Shown: positions 25,069 through 38,000 of the stretch, piece after piece
Layout: each line of letters begins with the position of its first letter
Position numbering within the stretch: position 1 is the first letter of the stretch
From: Pipra filicauda
Taxonomy: Eukaryota > Chordata > Aves > Passeriformes > Pipridae
DNA length: 64,000 nucleotides
Direction of reading: 5' to 3'
Assembly (NCBI RefSeq): GCF_003945595.2
Contig: NW_024104376.1
Span: 1,364,001-1,428,000 of the forward strand
Notes under the pieces: generated by a model
The model's database searches: none
What the model saw: the letters and a program-made list of their open reading frames with translations, nothing else
Told to the model about the DNA's origin: nothing
Made by a program: the position numbers and the translations under genes

Positions 25069-28000
25069 CCTATTAGACTATGTGAAATAAAACAATATTC
25101 TGGCCAGGATTTTAAGTATAGACACTTAGCACACACATATCTTCTTTCAAATCTATGCAGTAGGCAAAACTATCTCTTTTTCTTAGGAACTGAGCACTCA
25201 AAACCACCAACCCTAAACACAGCTGCTGGGAGCCATTCAGCATTTTTTCATATCTATTTATTTATTAGCCTAAATAAAAATGTCAGAGCCTAATATAAAT
25301 CTCCTGATTGTGGAAACTCTTGGTTTGTGCCTGTTGCATTTCATTTGTATCTCAACAAAGAAATAAATCAATCTGACAATTCAAATCTTTCTGATTGTTT
25401 CAGAACTGGAATACTATCCCATAACGGGGAAAAACAGTTTCAAAGGCAACTCGCACATAGGATCGTGTGTAGGAAACCACTGTCAGCTCAGAAGTGGCAA
25501 GGTCTATGTGTGTTCAGGTAGAGGAAAATACAGCAGTGTTTTTATTTTCAAAGTGCAGGCAGTGAGGAATGGGAGACTCCCTCCAAACTTCCACAAAACT
25601 TTGAAAAACGTTTTGTTTGTTTGCAGGAGTCAGCTGAAGCGCAACTGGTGCCAAAGGGAACCAGCTTTAAAAATCACTAACAGCTTGATGCCTTATTCCT
25701 ATACAACAGAGTTCAAGCAGAGAATTAGACATGAGAGTGAATGCCAACTGGAAGTAGGAATCCATCCAAAACATTGCTGGAATTCATTCCCTGATTGTTA
25801 CAGCCCCAACACCTCCACTAAACTGACAAGTGTTTATTGTTTGAAATGGCCCAGGCTGCACAAGTCATTAGATGATGTTGGTTTTATAATATCTTCTTGG
25901 AAAAATGAGAATCTCTGTACTAGATGCAGGAAAATATTTATCCTATTATAGAAGAGAAGGTAGCACATAATACAAGGAAAAGAGAAAGTAAAGAGAGAAG
26001 AATTAGTTGTACTCCCTATTTTATCTTTCCATCATCACATCCTTCTGATATTTCTGCACCTATTTGGAGTAAAAATGGCCTTAAAGTACTTAATTTCACC
26101 AACTCATATTCAACTGATGTTCTAAAGGGCTTACTGACTGTACTTCCACCCTAAATCTCAGCTCCATGTCCTTTTCTTCTGCAACAACTCTTCAGGCAGA
26201 AGCAGCGTCTGCTGCCAGTCCTCTGACACCCCCCACTTCATACCTGACACTTTGCTACCCGGGTGCTGCCAAGCTGAAAAGGCCATGACTGATCTCTCCA
26301 GACTTTATCTGGATCAAAACAAATCATAGCTTCAGGAATTACAGAGGCAGACAGTGTAATTACATAGCCTTTTCCTCTTTGGAAACTACAATAACTTACA
26401 CTGAAGACTTTAAAAAAAAAAAAAATAGCCTAAGATCTAAAAAAATCCTCTGGGATAAACAGACAGTCTGTAGCTAACTCTCAAATTGTATGTGGAAGAA
26501 GAAGATGCAAAGATCTGGCATAAAGGTGATTGCATGCTGGATCTACAAAGATTTAGGTGATTTAGCAAATTTTCTGTAGGATATACCTGCTCAGGGAGGT
26601 TTCAGGATGCTGTATCCAAAACGTTGCTTATGCTTCAGTTATAACAGTAATTCTCTGTGAAGAGAAATGTAGAGCCTATGGCTTTCAGGTGCCTACAAAG
26701 TACTGGTCAGAGGTAGTTCTGCTTCAGCACTGAACCCCATAAAATAAACTACTGGCAGCGCTATCCTAATGGATGGTACATTCACTTCATAAAGCCAGAT
26801 ATACCTGATTGAAAACATCTTATGAAGTACCTCTCTCCCCATCCCTCCTGAGTTTACAGCTGTGCCCCCTCCAATAGGGTTTGGTGCATGAAAAACTCAG
26901 ACTAATTCAAATCATCAAGCAGGGGCCAGAAAGAACAATTTTCTTCCCTTTGCAGAGTTACCCAAGCAGCAAGTAAAACCACCTGGCTCTGTTTCAGTTC
27001 CTTCTCTTGGACAAAACTCCAGGCTCTCTTTTCCTACACCTTTCATGTGCACACAGTAGCCAGAATTTTTCACCTTACAGGCATGTAATAGTTACCCATT
27101 CTCACGACACCTTCCTATGAATGTTTTTTATTTGTTCTTTTACAATTCAATAGATCTATAAAATAGTCAAAACCAGGAGGCTCTTCAGAGGTTTTATCTG
27201 AAGAAAAAAAAAGTTATGGTTATTAAAATAAGGTGTAGTACTGCCTTGCAGACAGACTCTGGCTTTGTTATTTCAGGCACTCAGACAGCAAAGAGGCAAA
27301 GCAATGAGCAAAGTTGCAGAGTCGAAAGTCTAATTCGAAGAATAATTATTATCATTATGTTGCAAGACCATGTTTGCTCACTGGGACCTGCATGAGAAGT
27401 TTCAGTCTGCAACTAATATCTGGCAGTAGGCTCAGAAGACAGGGATCTGTAAGGCTCTTGTAAAAGTTACCAGTTGCAAAAGTGACAGAGCAGAAGGAGG
27501 GAGATCTCTGGCTTTCAAGTAGTATGTGGAGGACACTGAGAGCCACCCTGTCTCCAAGGAACATGAAAAATGAGAGCTGTCACTGGAGCAGGGCAGGGGC
27601 AGAGGGTGTTTACGGAGATGATGACAGTCCATATCCCACCTCCAGGCAAGCCTAGCAAAATTCTCTCTAACACCATTGCAAAACTGCAGTTTCATCCTGC
27701 TAAACCTCTCTCAGCTTTTCTGTTTGTAAAGGGGGAGGACTGCAAATTCAGTTATGTGCCACTTCTGCAAGGGGTCCTGTGTCCAGGCTGGGCAAGTTTT
27801 CTTGTGCCACCACCCTCCATCCTGGGCAACTCCACGCTGCCAGAGGACAACCCCAGAGTGACACCCAAACCCAACGCTGAGCACTTAGACAGTCCCTCTA
27901 TGGTTGAGGTATATCCAGGCATGTAAGAGGGTGCCTTCGAAAGCCTGAACACTTAGCACTGTAGAGAGCTGCCTGAAGTTAACTGATAGGAGGCATTAAG

Positions 28001-29739
28001 TTTAGGGTAAGGCGTGAATTCCTTCCCCTACCCCATCCACTCTTTGGGGAGCAGTTAAGGGCTTGAGTCCTCTCTAAGACCTGAGCCACTATGGGCCTGA
28101 TTTCCAGAGCTGTGTTATAAGCAGTAGATGTCAGGTTTTGGGTAAAAAACATAGCCCTAAGTGACAGAGACATTTAGGTGAGTCTGACACTTGCAGCATT
28201 TGCAGAGTGCACTGAGCCCCCATCACAGGATTTATTTGAATTGTATTTAATACCCTTAAAATAGAAATGCCAGTCCTTACGCACAGAAGGCTCCTGTTGT
28301 TTTACAGTTTGACGAAAGTAACACCCAAAGAGAACAAGAGGGCAAACACACAAAGCAGTGAAGTATAACTCTGTACTGAGACAGCAACTCATTTGTATCA
28401 ACAGCTGATAGGAGAAAAGATAACTGTTGGCCACAGACATTAGAAGTTAGCAAAAGCCACAAGAAAATAAAAATAACAGTAATTTAAAAAATTATATCCT
28501 TTAGATGACAGGAGCCATAGCAGGAATGCAGTAATATTTACATTTAACACTAATCAGGAAAGATACGAGTTTTAAATAAAATCATTTCGGAAGCCTGGTC
28601 TGAGCTACCAGGCTGAGCCCAGCTCAGACTCATGGAAGGGTGATGTCCAGTAAGTGAGTTGCTTTGGGAAGGCTCGAGCTTTGCAGAAGCATCCATGAGC
28701 TTTGACATATCCTTGACACATGTCTACACATCCTTGAAGCACCTGGGCAGAGACAAACATATGGCTCTGAAATCTTCCAGTGACCTCATTATCCAAGGGT
28801 CACTGACTGAGGCGGCTCTAGCAGCTCCTGTCTGCCTGGGGAGGTTTTAACCCATGACTGCTCATGTGGTCTGAAATGTTGAAGACAAAGGATTCCTCTC
28901 AGGCATTTAATTGAAAGCAGTCAAAGGCAGAGGCTATGGGATTTTCACCTTTTCTGAATGAAGTAATATGCATGGGTGAAGAAAAAAAATTTGCAATATA
29001 GCTGTTCCAGCACAGATGGTGGGAGGGCAAAACTTGCTACCCCACTCCCTGAGCAGTGAGGCAGTGGGACTCCTGCATTTCATTCCTTATGGCCCTTTCA
29101 TCTTTGGCATCTTTGGCCTTAAACCTCCCTAAGCCACTCCTTATCAGTGACTAAGACAGGACAGAGTAGTATGCTGATGAGAAAGCACAAAATGCAGCAG
29201 CTCCTGGGAAAACAGTATGTTTAGTGAGGCCAGCTCCTTTCAGAAGTCAGAGGCAATGGTTCACCTTGGGCAGCTGACAGCTGATAAGCAGCAGGCGGGG
29301 AAGGAGGAGAGCAACTCCCTCCCATGCCCAACACTTCTGCTGAGAGCTGTTGGCAGAGCTTGGGGAGACAGGGACAGAAATAGCCAGGTCCAACTGCAGC
29401 AAAAGCTGCAGGACACTGAGGTTTGTCGATGCTGAGGCAGAGACCACACCAGCACAGCAGGCCAGGCCACTGCCGCCAAAGCGACCTCAGCAGTCACCAG
29501 CAACTTGCTTTAGAAGAGAAACCTGTAGAAAGGCTGGATGAAATAAAAAATTAACCAAAACCAGGAGTTGCACTAAATCATATACTCAGGTTTCCCTTGG
29601 GTGGTAAAGGTGAGTTCTTACCTTCCTGTAAGCTGCACAGCAGCCCACTGGCCAGCTCTTACTTCCAGCATCCCTGGTTCATTTCTCCTTTCCCACAGCA
29701 GCTATAGTGTTGGATTACTTTCAAAAACAATATTAGTTT

Positions 29740-29752
29740 TATATATATATAT
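29740..29752. repeat. (AT)n microsatellite
   Basis: A short alternating AT tract, followed by an imperfect ACACATATA tail. Confidence 0.85.
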
Positions 29753-30767
29753 GTACACATATAAAAAAGATATAAAAATCCAGAGAAAAATCACTGTAGT
29801 GGTTCTCTTTACGGTCTTATCTAGCCCATCAATTTCAGTAGTTTCCCCAAAGCTGGGTTTTAGAGGGTAAGTCTACACTTTTTCAGCACTTCCACATCTG
29901 AAATTTGCATGATGTCTTGCAGTTTGATGTTGTTTTCCCCTGAACTTGCTGCCATCTGTGATCTGAATGTTGTTGTGATTCATGGAACCAAAATGCCTGT
30001 GAGACAGTAAGGCTGCTCCAGACCACGGAGAGGTGGTCCCTGGCAGGTGGAGTAGTACAACAGCTGTCAGGGAGGGTCCTCCTCTAATGCCTGGTTCAGC
30101 AGTGGGTCTGAGCAGTGACAATAACCTAGAAGGTCATTAGTAAAAAACATGGATCCGAGAAAGAAAAATGCTCCAGTTATCAATGTACTTAACTATATTC
30201 TGCAAAACTTTCTTCTGTGTTTCTGTAAGAAAGAATATAATTCTGAAGGCAATGAAGAACAGTGCTGCTACCATATCCTGGACTGACAGTGACATCAGCC
30301 CAATCAAGAGGACATAGTTAAGATCTTCCACAAAATTGCCCAAGTTACTCTATGTCTGGCACAGCCTACAAGTGAATTCCTCTCTAGAGTTACAAAGAGA
30401 TTTGCTATTAACCTCAGCTGGGCCAGACTTTTACCCAATATTTTGATTATGAAGTCCTTCTTTATTGCAGTCTTCTGCATATAACGTTACTTTATCTTGG
30501 CTTCTGGGCCCCACAAAATCCCCCTATAATTAATCTTACTTCTACGATAACTCTGGCTCAAAGGATGCTGTTGTAATGACCATGAATATAATTGCCTCAC
30601 CATGCTGCAAGCTGTAGTAAATCATCAGCCACCATAGAAAAGATCAAAGTAGGCTAATTAAACTGTATCCTCAGCTGTCTACTGCAGACTTTTCAAACTG
30701 CTTTGGCTCCCAGCTGGAAATCAGTGTTTCACAAGAGCTAAAGCAACTCTGAACAAAGACCAAGAAA

Positions 30768-30780
30768 AATATATATATAT
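30768..30780. repeat. (AT)n microsatellite
   Basis: A short alternating AT tract, directly visible. Confidence 0.85.
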
Positions 30781-33507
30781 GCTTAAACAGCTGTTTGGTC
30801 TGTCAAATTGTAATAAAATGTTGAAAAGACAACTGTAAATAAGGAATAATACAGTCAAAAGCATCTATAAGAATCATCAGACTAGTGAGAAACAGGAAAC
30901 TATATACATAAGGTATTGAATGGTCTCTTGACTTCAGTCATGTAGAAACAGCACACCTTAATTTTCTTAATTAGAAAAGTGTAAAATGTAGAGGTTCTTG
31001 GCAAACCTCTCTGGGTTATCCACAAATACTATTGGTTTTCCAGCAAAGGAATGATAGTGTTTGCTAAGGGCATTTATTAAATTTAGAACAACTGGGACTG
31101 ACAATTAGGGAGCTGATCCTTGATGCCTCAACCTGAAGCAAAGAGACAATATTAACTTGAAGGAAACTATCCCTCTCTCCCAAAGAATTCCTAAATTAAC
31201 AAAATTCTGCAGCATGGGACATAAATTAAAAACAGATAATTCACATTTTTAACTTATTCATGAAGAGACTTGGATTTAAAAAGTGAATTATCTGAATCAT
31301 AAAATTTATTCCATGTCAATGCAAAACATCTGATGTTTCTAAGGAATTAAGATCAGGCACCAAAATTCTCTTCGGACTTTTTTGTGTTGAGTTGAATCCT
31401 AGCTGGCCATCACAAACCTGGCCTGTTTCCTACAAAGTATTTATTGTTTCCGAGTGGTATCAGTGACTGATGCAGGTAAAGCTGCCATGATTGACTCACC
31501 AGAGTTCAGTATAAACTGTTGTTATTTTGCATTACTTTACAGAAATATTAAGGCATTTCACCACTTCATTATTGCAGAAAGAATCATTGTTGAGGTATGA
31601 TATGGATAATCTTTTACACAGACTCCTGCTCTGCCCCAGATGACCCATGCTGCTTTCCCCATTATTAAAAATGTAACAGAAACCCCTGTCAGGAATGATA
31701 ACCTGGAAATGGAGCTAGGGAAAAAAGGGAAAAATGCGTACTTCTGAAGTAGTGATTAAAAAATTAAATACTTAGGTGAAGAATGAGATATTTTATTTAC
31801 AAGAGCAGCCTTGATGCATCTTGATCCTCATCCTATGAATTTCTTTTCATACTACATTTTCCTACATGCCCAACAACCTCCATCACTCACAATGACCCTC
31901 TTCCTCCACTCTTCCAATTCAGGGAGGCAATGCCATGAACCCTCCAGGCAGTGGTGAGGAAAGAGAGAGCCCAGCACAGACACTCAGCTCACAAAGAAAG
32001 GAAAAACTACACATTTCAGCTACAAAATCTGACAGGACAACAACACAGATTTCCTAAATCAATGTATTTCTGGGTTTGGAAATAACCCAAAATACTTTTT
32101 TTTAACCCAGGAAGGGGAATTTATGAAAATATTGTTTTCTAGAAAACACAACTTCAAAAAATTGTGTAGAAAAATATTTCCATTCCAAAGATAAACCCCA
32201 TCTTATTAGCGTTTGTGTTTACTCTAGAAATTCTAGAGGAAGGATTCTTCTGCTTAGTCTCATAATACAATGGCAAAACTAATTTCTGACAAATGGATCT
32301 TTTTAAAATTTTATTTATACCACAAAAATATTGCTTTTTGTGTTGAAAGTCAGCAGGATTCAAAATATGTTGAGGACTGCTGTTACACTACACCTCCATT
32401 TCAATGCCGTGGGCAGAGTCAGAAAACCCAAGGAAAAATTGCTGTCACCAGCCTATTTCAGCTCTCTTAAAAATGCTTCCAGAGTTTCACCCTTATCCTT
32501 CAGAGTCGTGCACTTGCACAGGCTCCTGAGTGACAAGTACAACATCTACACACCAAGTAGGGCAAAAGGGAGGAATAAAGAACATTGCACGCAGATGGGT
32601 TTTGTAGGTGATCTCTGGTCCCCAGCATGGCAATCTACATAACAGGAGAGGCAAAAGCAGAAAAGATGTTATCATTGTAATCACAACTGTTTCCCACAGC
32701 AGTAGGAAAATGAATGTCTAAAGGCAAGTAATAGATTGGGGTCTTTTTTGTTTCCGTTTAGTGGGGTTATTAAACCCACACAATCCACACTTCAGTGTGG
32801 CTCAGCCCAAATACTATTTTATCATTATTAGGAGAAATGAAATTAGAAAAGTGAGCTTTGGATCAAAATTAAAAGTATTGCTCAGTCCAAATTAGAGCAT
32901 TGTTTTCCCCTAAGGCTATTTCACTCCTTTTACTAACCCTTTTCTATATATGTTTATTTTGAAATGCAAATGGCAAGTTCAAAAATTAAATTTTCCACAC
33001 ATGGAAAGGAACCTTGGTGCCATTTTCCATGATCATTTCCTCTTGCCTCTCCCCACTTTTGACAGAAATTCTTTGCCATATCCAGCCCACATTGTTGGCT
33101 TCAGTCCTCAGGTTAGAGATTTTTCTGGTCACACTGTAGGCAGCCCACATGCAGACATCTGCAACTCCATAAGTCTCAACCCAGCAGAAAAGTGTGAAGT
33201 ACCTTATACAAATCACACCCCAGAAGCACCTATTTCTCCCACTGACAGAAAAGGGCCTCTAAGCAACTAGCTTGGGTGGCTCTCTCCAAAATACCAATAT
33301 TTCAAGGTAGGTGGATTAAATACCATCCCTTTAACCTGTCCTTCCTACAGAATTTGTGTTTCAGCACCAAGAGGGGTTACTCAGCTGCACTGCAGCACCT
33401 TTGAGCGGTGGTCTCTTTGTGGTCTGGGTTATTTCACATTTATTTCCACTCCAACCAAATTGACCTCTTTAGTTCGGCTCTAGTTATTCCAGTTTTGTGC
33501 ACGAAAC

Positions 33508-33536
33508 AAGAGCATCCCTTAAGTGGGGATGCTCTT
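33508..33536. other. Perfect 11-bp hairpin
   Basis: The arms AAGAGCATCCC and GGGATGCTCTT are exact reverse complements around the 7-nt loop TTAAGTG. Pairing does not continue convincingly outside the arms, so a microRNA precursor is unlikely. Confidence 0.9.
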
Positions 33537-34139
33537 TGCTCTTTACACAGTATTACTATTAAGAGCTATGCTTATTAACTATTTGGAAGAAATATCCAAG
33601 GCTGATACAATACCCAAAGCTGTTAGATACGGAACACTTTCCCAGTTACCGGTACAACAAAATATCATTCTTTTGTAACTGAAATTTACCAACTACTGTC
33701 ATATAAACAACATCTACATGTTTTCCCAAGCAGAGTAACCTCAGAGAGTATCCTAGGAGTAAAAGACAAAAAAATACACGATATCTACACTTTAGTAAGG
33801 TCTGTCCGTCAACTCTCACCTTTCTGTCCTCATGTCCCTGTCTCTATATTTTCTGTGTGACATGTACAGGGCAGTTGGACCTGGGAGGGTGAGAAGGAGA
33901 GGAAGCAGTATCCAGAGCCAGGTGGAGATCGAGGAATAATGCCTGGGGCCATAGGGAATATCGGAGCACAAGAAGTGTCCTTTTGAGTCCGGTGCTTTGT
34001 TTGCAGCAGTAGAGGATGCTGCTAGGAAAAGCTCTGGATACTTTCTGCAGGCCACTGCCCTTGTACCCTACCAGTGTGCAAGGTCAGTGGATTAGGAACA
34101 GTGGAAGATACAACCCTGACCATTCCCCTTAACATCCAT

Positions 34140-34265
34140 TTTGACCACGAACCCATCTAAGCCTTTATTGTGCTTGCAGACACTGTATGTGCTCCACTGG
34201 CAGCATATTCCAGAGGTTCATTACACAACCTGTAAAATTTGCCTCCTTGTATTTGTTCCAAATTG
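34140..34265 (-). repeat. Ancient CR1/L3-like relic (minus strand)
   Basis: The segment AACCCATCTAAGCCTTTATT and the later GGCAGCATATTCCAGAGGTT, with GTAAAATTTGCCTCCTTGTA beyond it, follow the layout of antisense 3' segments of very old amniote CR1/L3 elements. In those, 'aacccatctaagcc', a 'ggtagcgagttcca' block and a 'gtaaaaaaatttctcc' block occur in that order. Similarity is weak and I rely on memory of the family layout. Confidence 0.45.
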
Positions 34266-34728
34266 TAGATCAGATTTATCAAACACCAGAAATATTTCTT
34301 TCTCTTCACTGACTTGAAAGGGCACTTACATGCATCGTCTGATGATTAAGGAAGGTGAGTCAGTGTCCCTTTCTTAAAGAGATTTCTTAAGCTTGTGATT
34401 ACATACAACAATATTTTTAATTGTTTCTCTTTGATTATTACTTATAATAAAAACCCAAAATTCCCTACATGAGTAGGAAATAGAACTATGTAGGGATGCA
34501 CGTTTTTCCTCTTTATGTTTCTACCAGAGCTTACACAAGACATGTTCTTCTTCCTACATCAGGGACATTCATAAAAACTAGGTGCAGCCATAAGAATCTC
34601 TGTGTCCAGTTTTTTTGCATATGACTTTTTCATTCAACTTCCCATCTCCCAGTCCACAAATCTCAATTAACTTTTCAGAACTTCTAATGGAGATTGCTAA
34701 CACTAACCTCAGGGAGTGCATGGGTGAC
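34266..34728. other. Unique non-coding sequence
   Basis: AT-rich sequence between the CR1/L3-like relic and the LTR fragment. Nothing is recognisable. Confidence 0.5.
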
Positions 34729-35040
34729 TGTGGTGGTTTAACTCAGGCTGGCTTCCAGGTGCCACCCACCTGCTCTCTCACTCCACCTCCTCAGCAGGGC
34801 AGGGGAAGGTTTAAAGATTAAAAATCTCATGATTTCAGATAAGGACAGGGAGATCATTCACCAACTACTGTCATATAAAAAAACAGACTCAGTTTGGAGA
34901 AAAATAGTTTAATTCATTGCAAGTTAAAAAATAGAGTAGGATAGTGAGAAGCAAAAGCAAAGCTAAAAACACTTTTCCCCTCGCTTCCCTTCTTCCAGGC
35001 TCAACTTCACTCCTTCATTCCCGACTCTTCTGCTTCGTCC
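34729..35040 (-). mobile_element. Decayed avian endogenous-retrovirus LTR fragment (minus strand)
   Basis: The start TGTGGTGGTTTAACTC is the terminus of a common avian LTR family written in the antisense direction. It is followed in order by family landmarks: CTCTCTCACTCCACCTCCTC, AGCAGGGCAGGGG, GATAAGGACAGGGAGATCA, the CACCAACTACTGTCA block, an ATAGAGTAGGATAGTGAGAA block, and CTTCCAGGCTCAACTTCACT. Positions that I remember as CpG in younger copies are TpG or CpA here, which suggests age. The other end is lost after about 35040, and I see no internal gag, pol or env sequence or second LTR. It is therefore a truncated solo-LTR remnant. The assignment to a specific ERV class is not attempted. 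Confidence 0.82.
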
Positions 35041-38000
35041 TAAAAAGGGCTCTATCAGCAGTCCTAGAAAGCACTTGACTGCATTTCAGTTAATGTTTTT
35101 TGCATTCAAATCCATAAATCTCGTATATTCCACTTCAAGACAGTTCTTGACAGTTTCACTCATGCTGAATAGTACTTTCTCTCAGCTACATTAACAGCTC
35201 TGCTTGAGTAAGCTCTTTATGAGTGGTTAGAAGAGTGAGAGGAGACCTTCTGGCTTCTAAACTGAGGCTTCAAGTCAGAGAAAAGCAGTAAATACAGATT
35301 TGAACTGTCCCACTTTCCTCCCCACCTCAAATAAATACAACTACAGCAGAAAAAAAAAAAAAGGCCGAGTCCTACAGTTTGAAGATGAGATTCCCTTTAA
35401 CCTCCTAATGGACTGCATCCTGAGGTCTGTCAGTAGCATCACACACACATCCCCATTATCCACCATGAAAGATCAAGCAGAGAATGGGGGAGAGAATTGA
35501 TTTCCTGTCCGCAGAGTGGCAGCTCCAGCACAAGTCAATGTTATCTGCAGCACTGAAGTGGAGCAGGGCACTTTAGGACAGAGGCATAATGCTTTATCTG
35601 CTCACATAAATACTTTCAGATAAAAGAAATTGGATTTAAATAACATTCCAACTGTGACACCAACTGACAGGAGTCATGGTGTGCCCAAGATAAGGCCACA
35701 TCCTTTACCCTCTGCAATAAAAAGGAGAGAAAAGGCCTTGTTCAAGTTAAGACTGATACATCAGCTTCACCTGTGAGTTATCTATCACTCCATGAGCCTT
35801 GTGTCTGGATCTACATGGACATGTGAAGGCAGGAGGAAAATTCACTGGAAGATTTACGTTTCAACGCCACACCATTTTGTTGAACATCAGCTTTTCCTTT
35901 GAAGACATTGACAAAGAAACCAGTTCAGCAAGATACCTGAGCAAGCCCTTCGATACTCTGCTCCATGCAGACTTTGTGAAACCATGCTCACCACCTCTGA
36001 GTTTTGACTAGGGGGATGGGCTCTTCTTTGGGCCCCTTCCGTCGCCTCTCTGGCAGCATGGTTGCATTCCTCTTCCCACTGCCCACTTCGCTTGGACATC
36101 TCTGTGTGAGATCAGCTCCTGTTGGCAAAATTCCCATCTGGCTTTACTTGAGTTTTTTTGTCTTAAAAAGAAGGAACAGATCCCCAGTTCTTATCCCTGC
36201 ATCGTCTGGAAAATGTCAAATTGTCATTTGCTGAGAATTTGCACAAGGGAAGATTTTATTAAGCTGAAATGAGAAAAAGGAAGAACACATCAGTTTGTTC
36301 CCAAAACTTAACATGGGTATTGGCCGGATATTGTGAAATTCTGCCAGCCTTGACTTCATAGAACAAGAAAGGAAAACTCAAAAGACATAGCAGGTAGGAG
36401 TAACTTCAAAAACACAAGGGTAGAGAGGACTTTCCTTTGAATATGCCTTTATGAACGAATACCAAGGATGCAGACAGCCAGAGGGAGGACAAATTGCCTT
36501 GCATAGTGTAGTACATATGTATCAAAATAGTTCAGTACAAATAGGGATCTGACTTAGATATGATCATATAATAAGTCATTTTCAGAAGTTCCTGTAGCTT
36601 CCCCTAACAGCTCTCCAGGCAAAGACTGATTCAGAAGGGCATCTGAGCACATGCATAACTCTTAGCAGGTGTCTGGTCCTGTTGAAAAGTATACAACTAG
36701 ATTGCTTTAATGAATTGAAGTCAGTAGCTGCATGAAATAAATGGGGAATGCTCATAACCAGAAAGCACTACAGCAAATAAACCCTGAAACAACCCAGACA
36801 ATTTGTCAGACTTCTCTTATATTTGAAAGGTAACATTAAAGGCATAAACTTTATCGCTGCAAGATAAATGCTCCATTTCTAAGACTACATCCTGACCCTG
36901 TCAAGTCAACATGAAAAATGGGTGCAGACAAAAATTAAAACAGCAGGAGGGACTTGATACAAATTGTGATTGTATAATATCTCAACTAAGTACTTTGTGA
37001 CTCAGAGTTACTGCTGTTTCACAACATTAACAAAGGTTCCACTCAAATATTTTTAAAGTAAAAGCATTCATGTTTTTTCCTTTTACCAGTGGGGAAAAAA
37101 CTAGGCCAAATCGTGACGATAAAATTCCATTTAAATGGTTGGGTTTTTTCCTGGAACATGAAAAACAGCAAACCCCTGCCCAGCAGATAGATTACGGACA
37201 GTCCAGCTTTTTATAGTGCCTAACACCTTCAGTCCATGACCTTCTAGATGTCAGAAGATACACCTGAAATTTAAATTTTAAATATTAGTATAAATAATAT
37301 CAACACACATGATTGTTAAGGTGTCGGCTGACTACTGACTATAGTGTGTTGATAAATGGTTTTCAGCCACTTTGGTATGGACTGAAATAAGTAAACACAA
37401 GTTCACAAAAGGAATAGACAAATTTGTAGAAAACTTGTCCATAAAGTGATACTAGAGGGACTACCCAGGATATTAAAAGGACTAGGCTTGCATGCTTCCC
37501 CAGTAAACCATCTTCTCTGCTGCTGGTAGAGAGGAAATACTAGACTAGAATGACCACTGGTTGAAACAGTATGGTGTTTCTTACATTATCATTTATAACT
37601 ATTCATAACTATTTAAGCCTAGCAAAACAATTCCATTCTGAAAAAACCTCTATTTACAAAAGTTTGTCTATCCTCTGGTAAGGAAAGGCAGCAGGATGTA
37701 CACCCACACACTGTAGTGTCTAAAATTTCAATTCAAGTTTTGTAAACACTTCAACACGTGGAGTCCTGCTGAATCTACAGTGATGATGCAAACCCTTTCA
37801 AAATTTCATATACCTGCTGAACTTTCTGGCATACATATACCTGTTTTGCTAAGACATCTTTTGCAGACCTCTCAGGACCAATCTACAGATGACCGTGTGC
37901 CTCAGTTTGAAAAATTTTGTGTCTTGTGAGAATGAGGGAAAGTTGCAGTTCATGAGTAAGACATCTGAATACAGCTAAGTACTTGTGAGCCAGTAATTGC

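Larger units (their letters stand above)
24406..34139. other. Unique non-coding sequence, about 10 kb
   Basis: No gene or secure repeat is recognised. It contains AT dinucleotide tracts (29740, 30768), a poly(A) run near 26411, perfect hairpins at 25044 and 33508, and open frames of 147 codons (25508-25951, GTG start) and 118 codons (27570-27926). Neither frame shows a domain I know. Confidence 0.55.

Noticed and set aside
25508..25951. 147-codon open frame on the plus strand
   Set aside because: It begins at GTG, has no recognisable domain, and its length is compatible with chance in 64 kb of non-coding DNA.
27570..27926. 118-codon plus-strand frame with a minus-strand frame over its end
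   Set aside because: No known domain. The overlap on both strands suggests a local lack of stop codons rather than coding.
28080..28110. GGGCCTGATTTCCAGAG, resembling an ancient archosaur/turtle repeat motif
   Set aside because: The match is a single short block without supporting neighbours.
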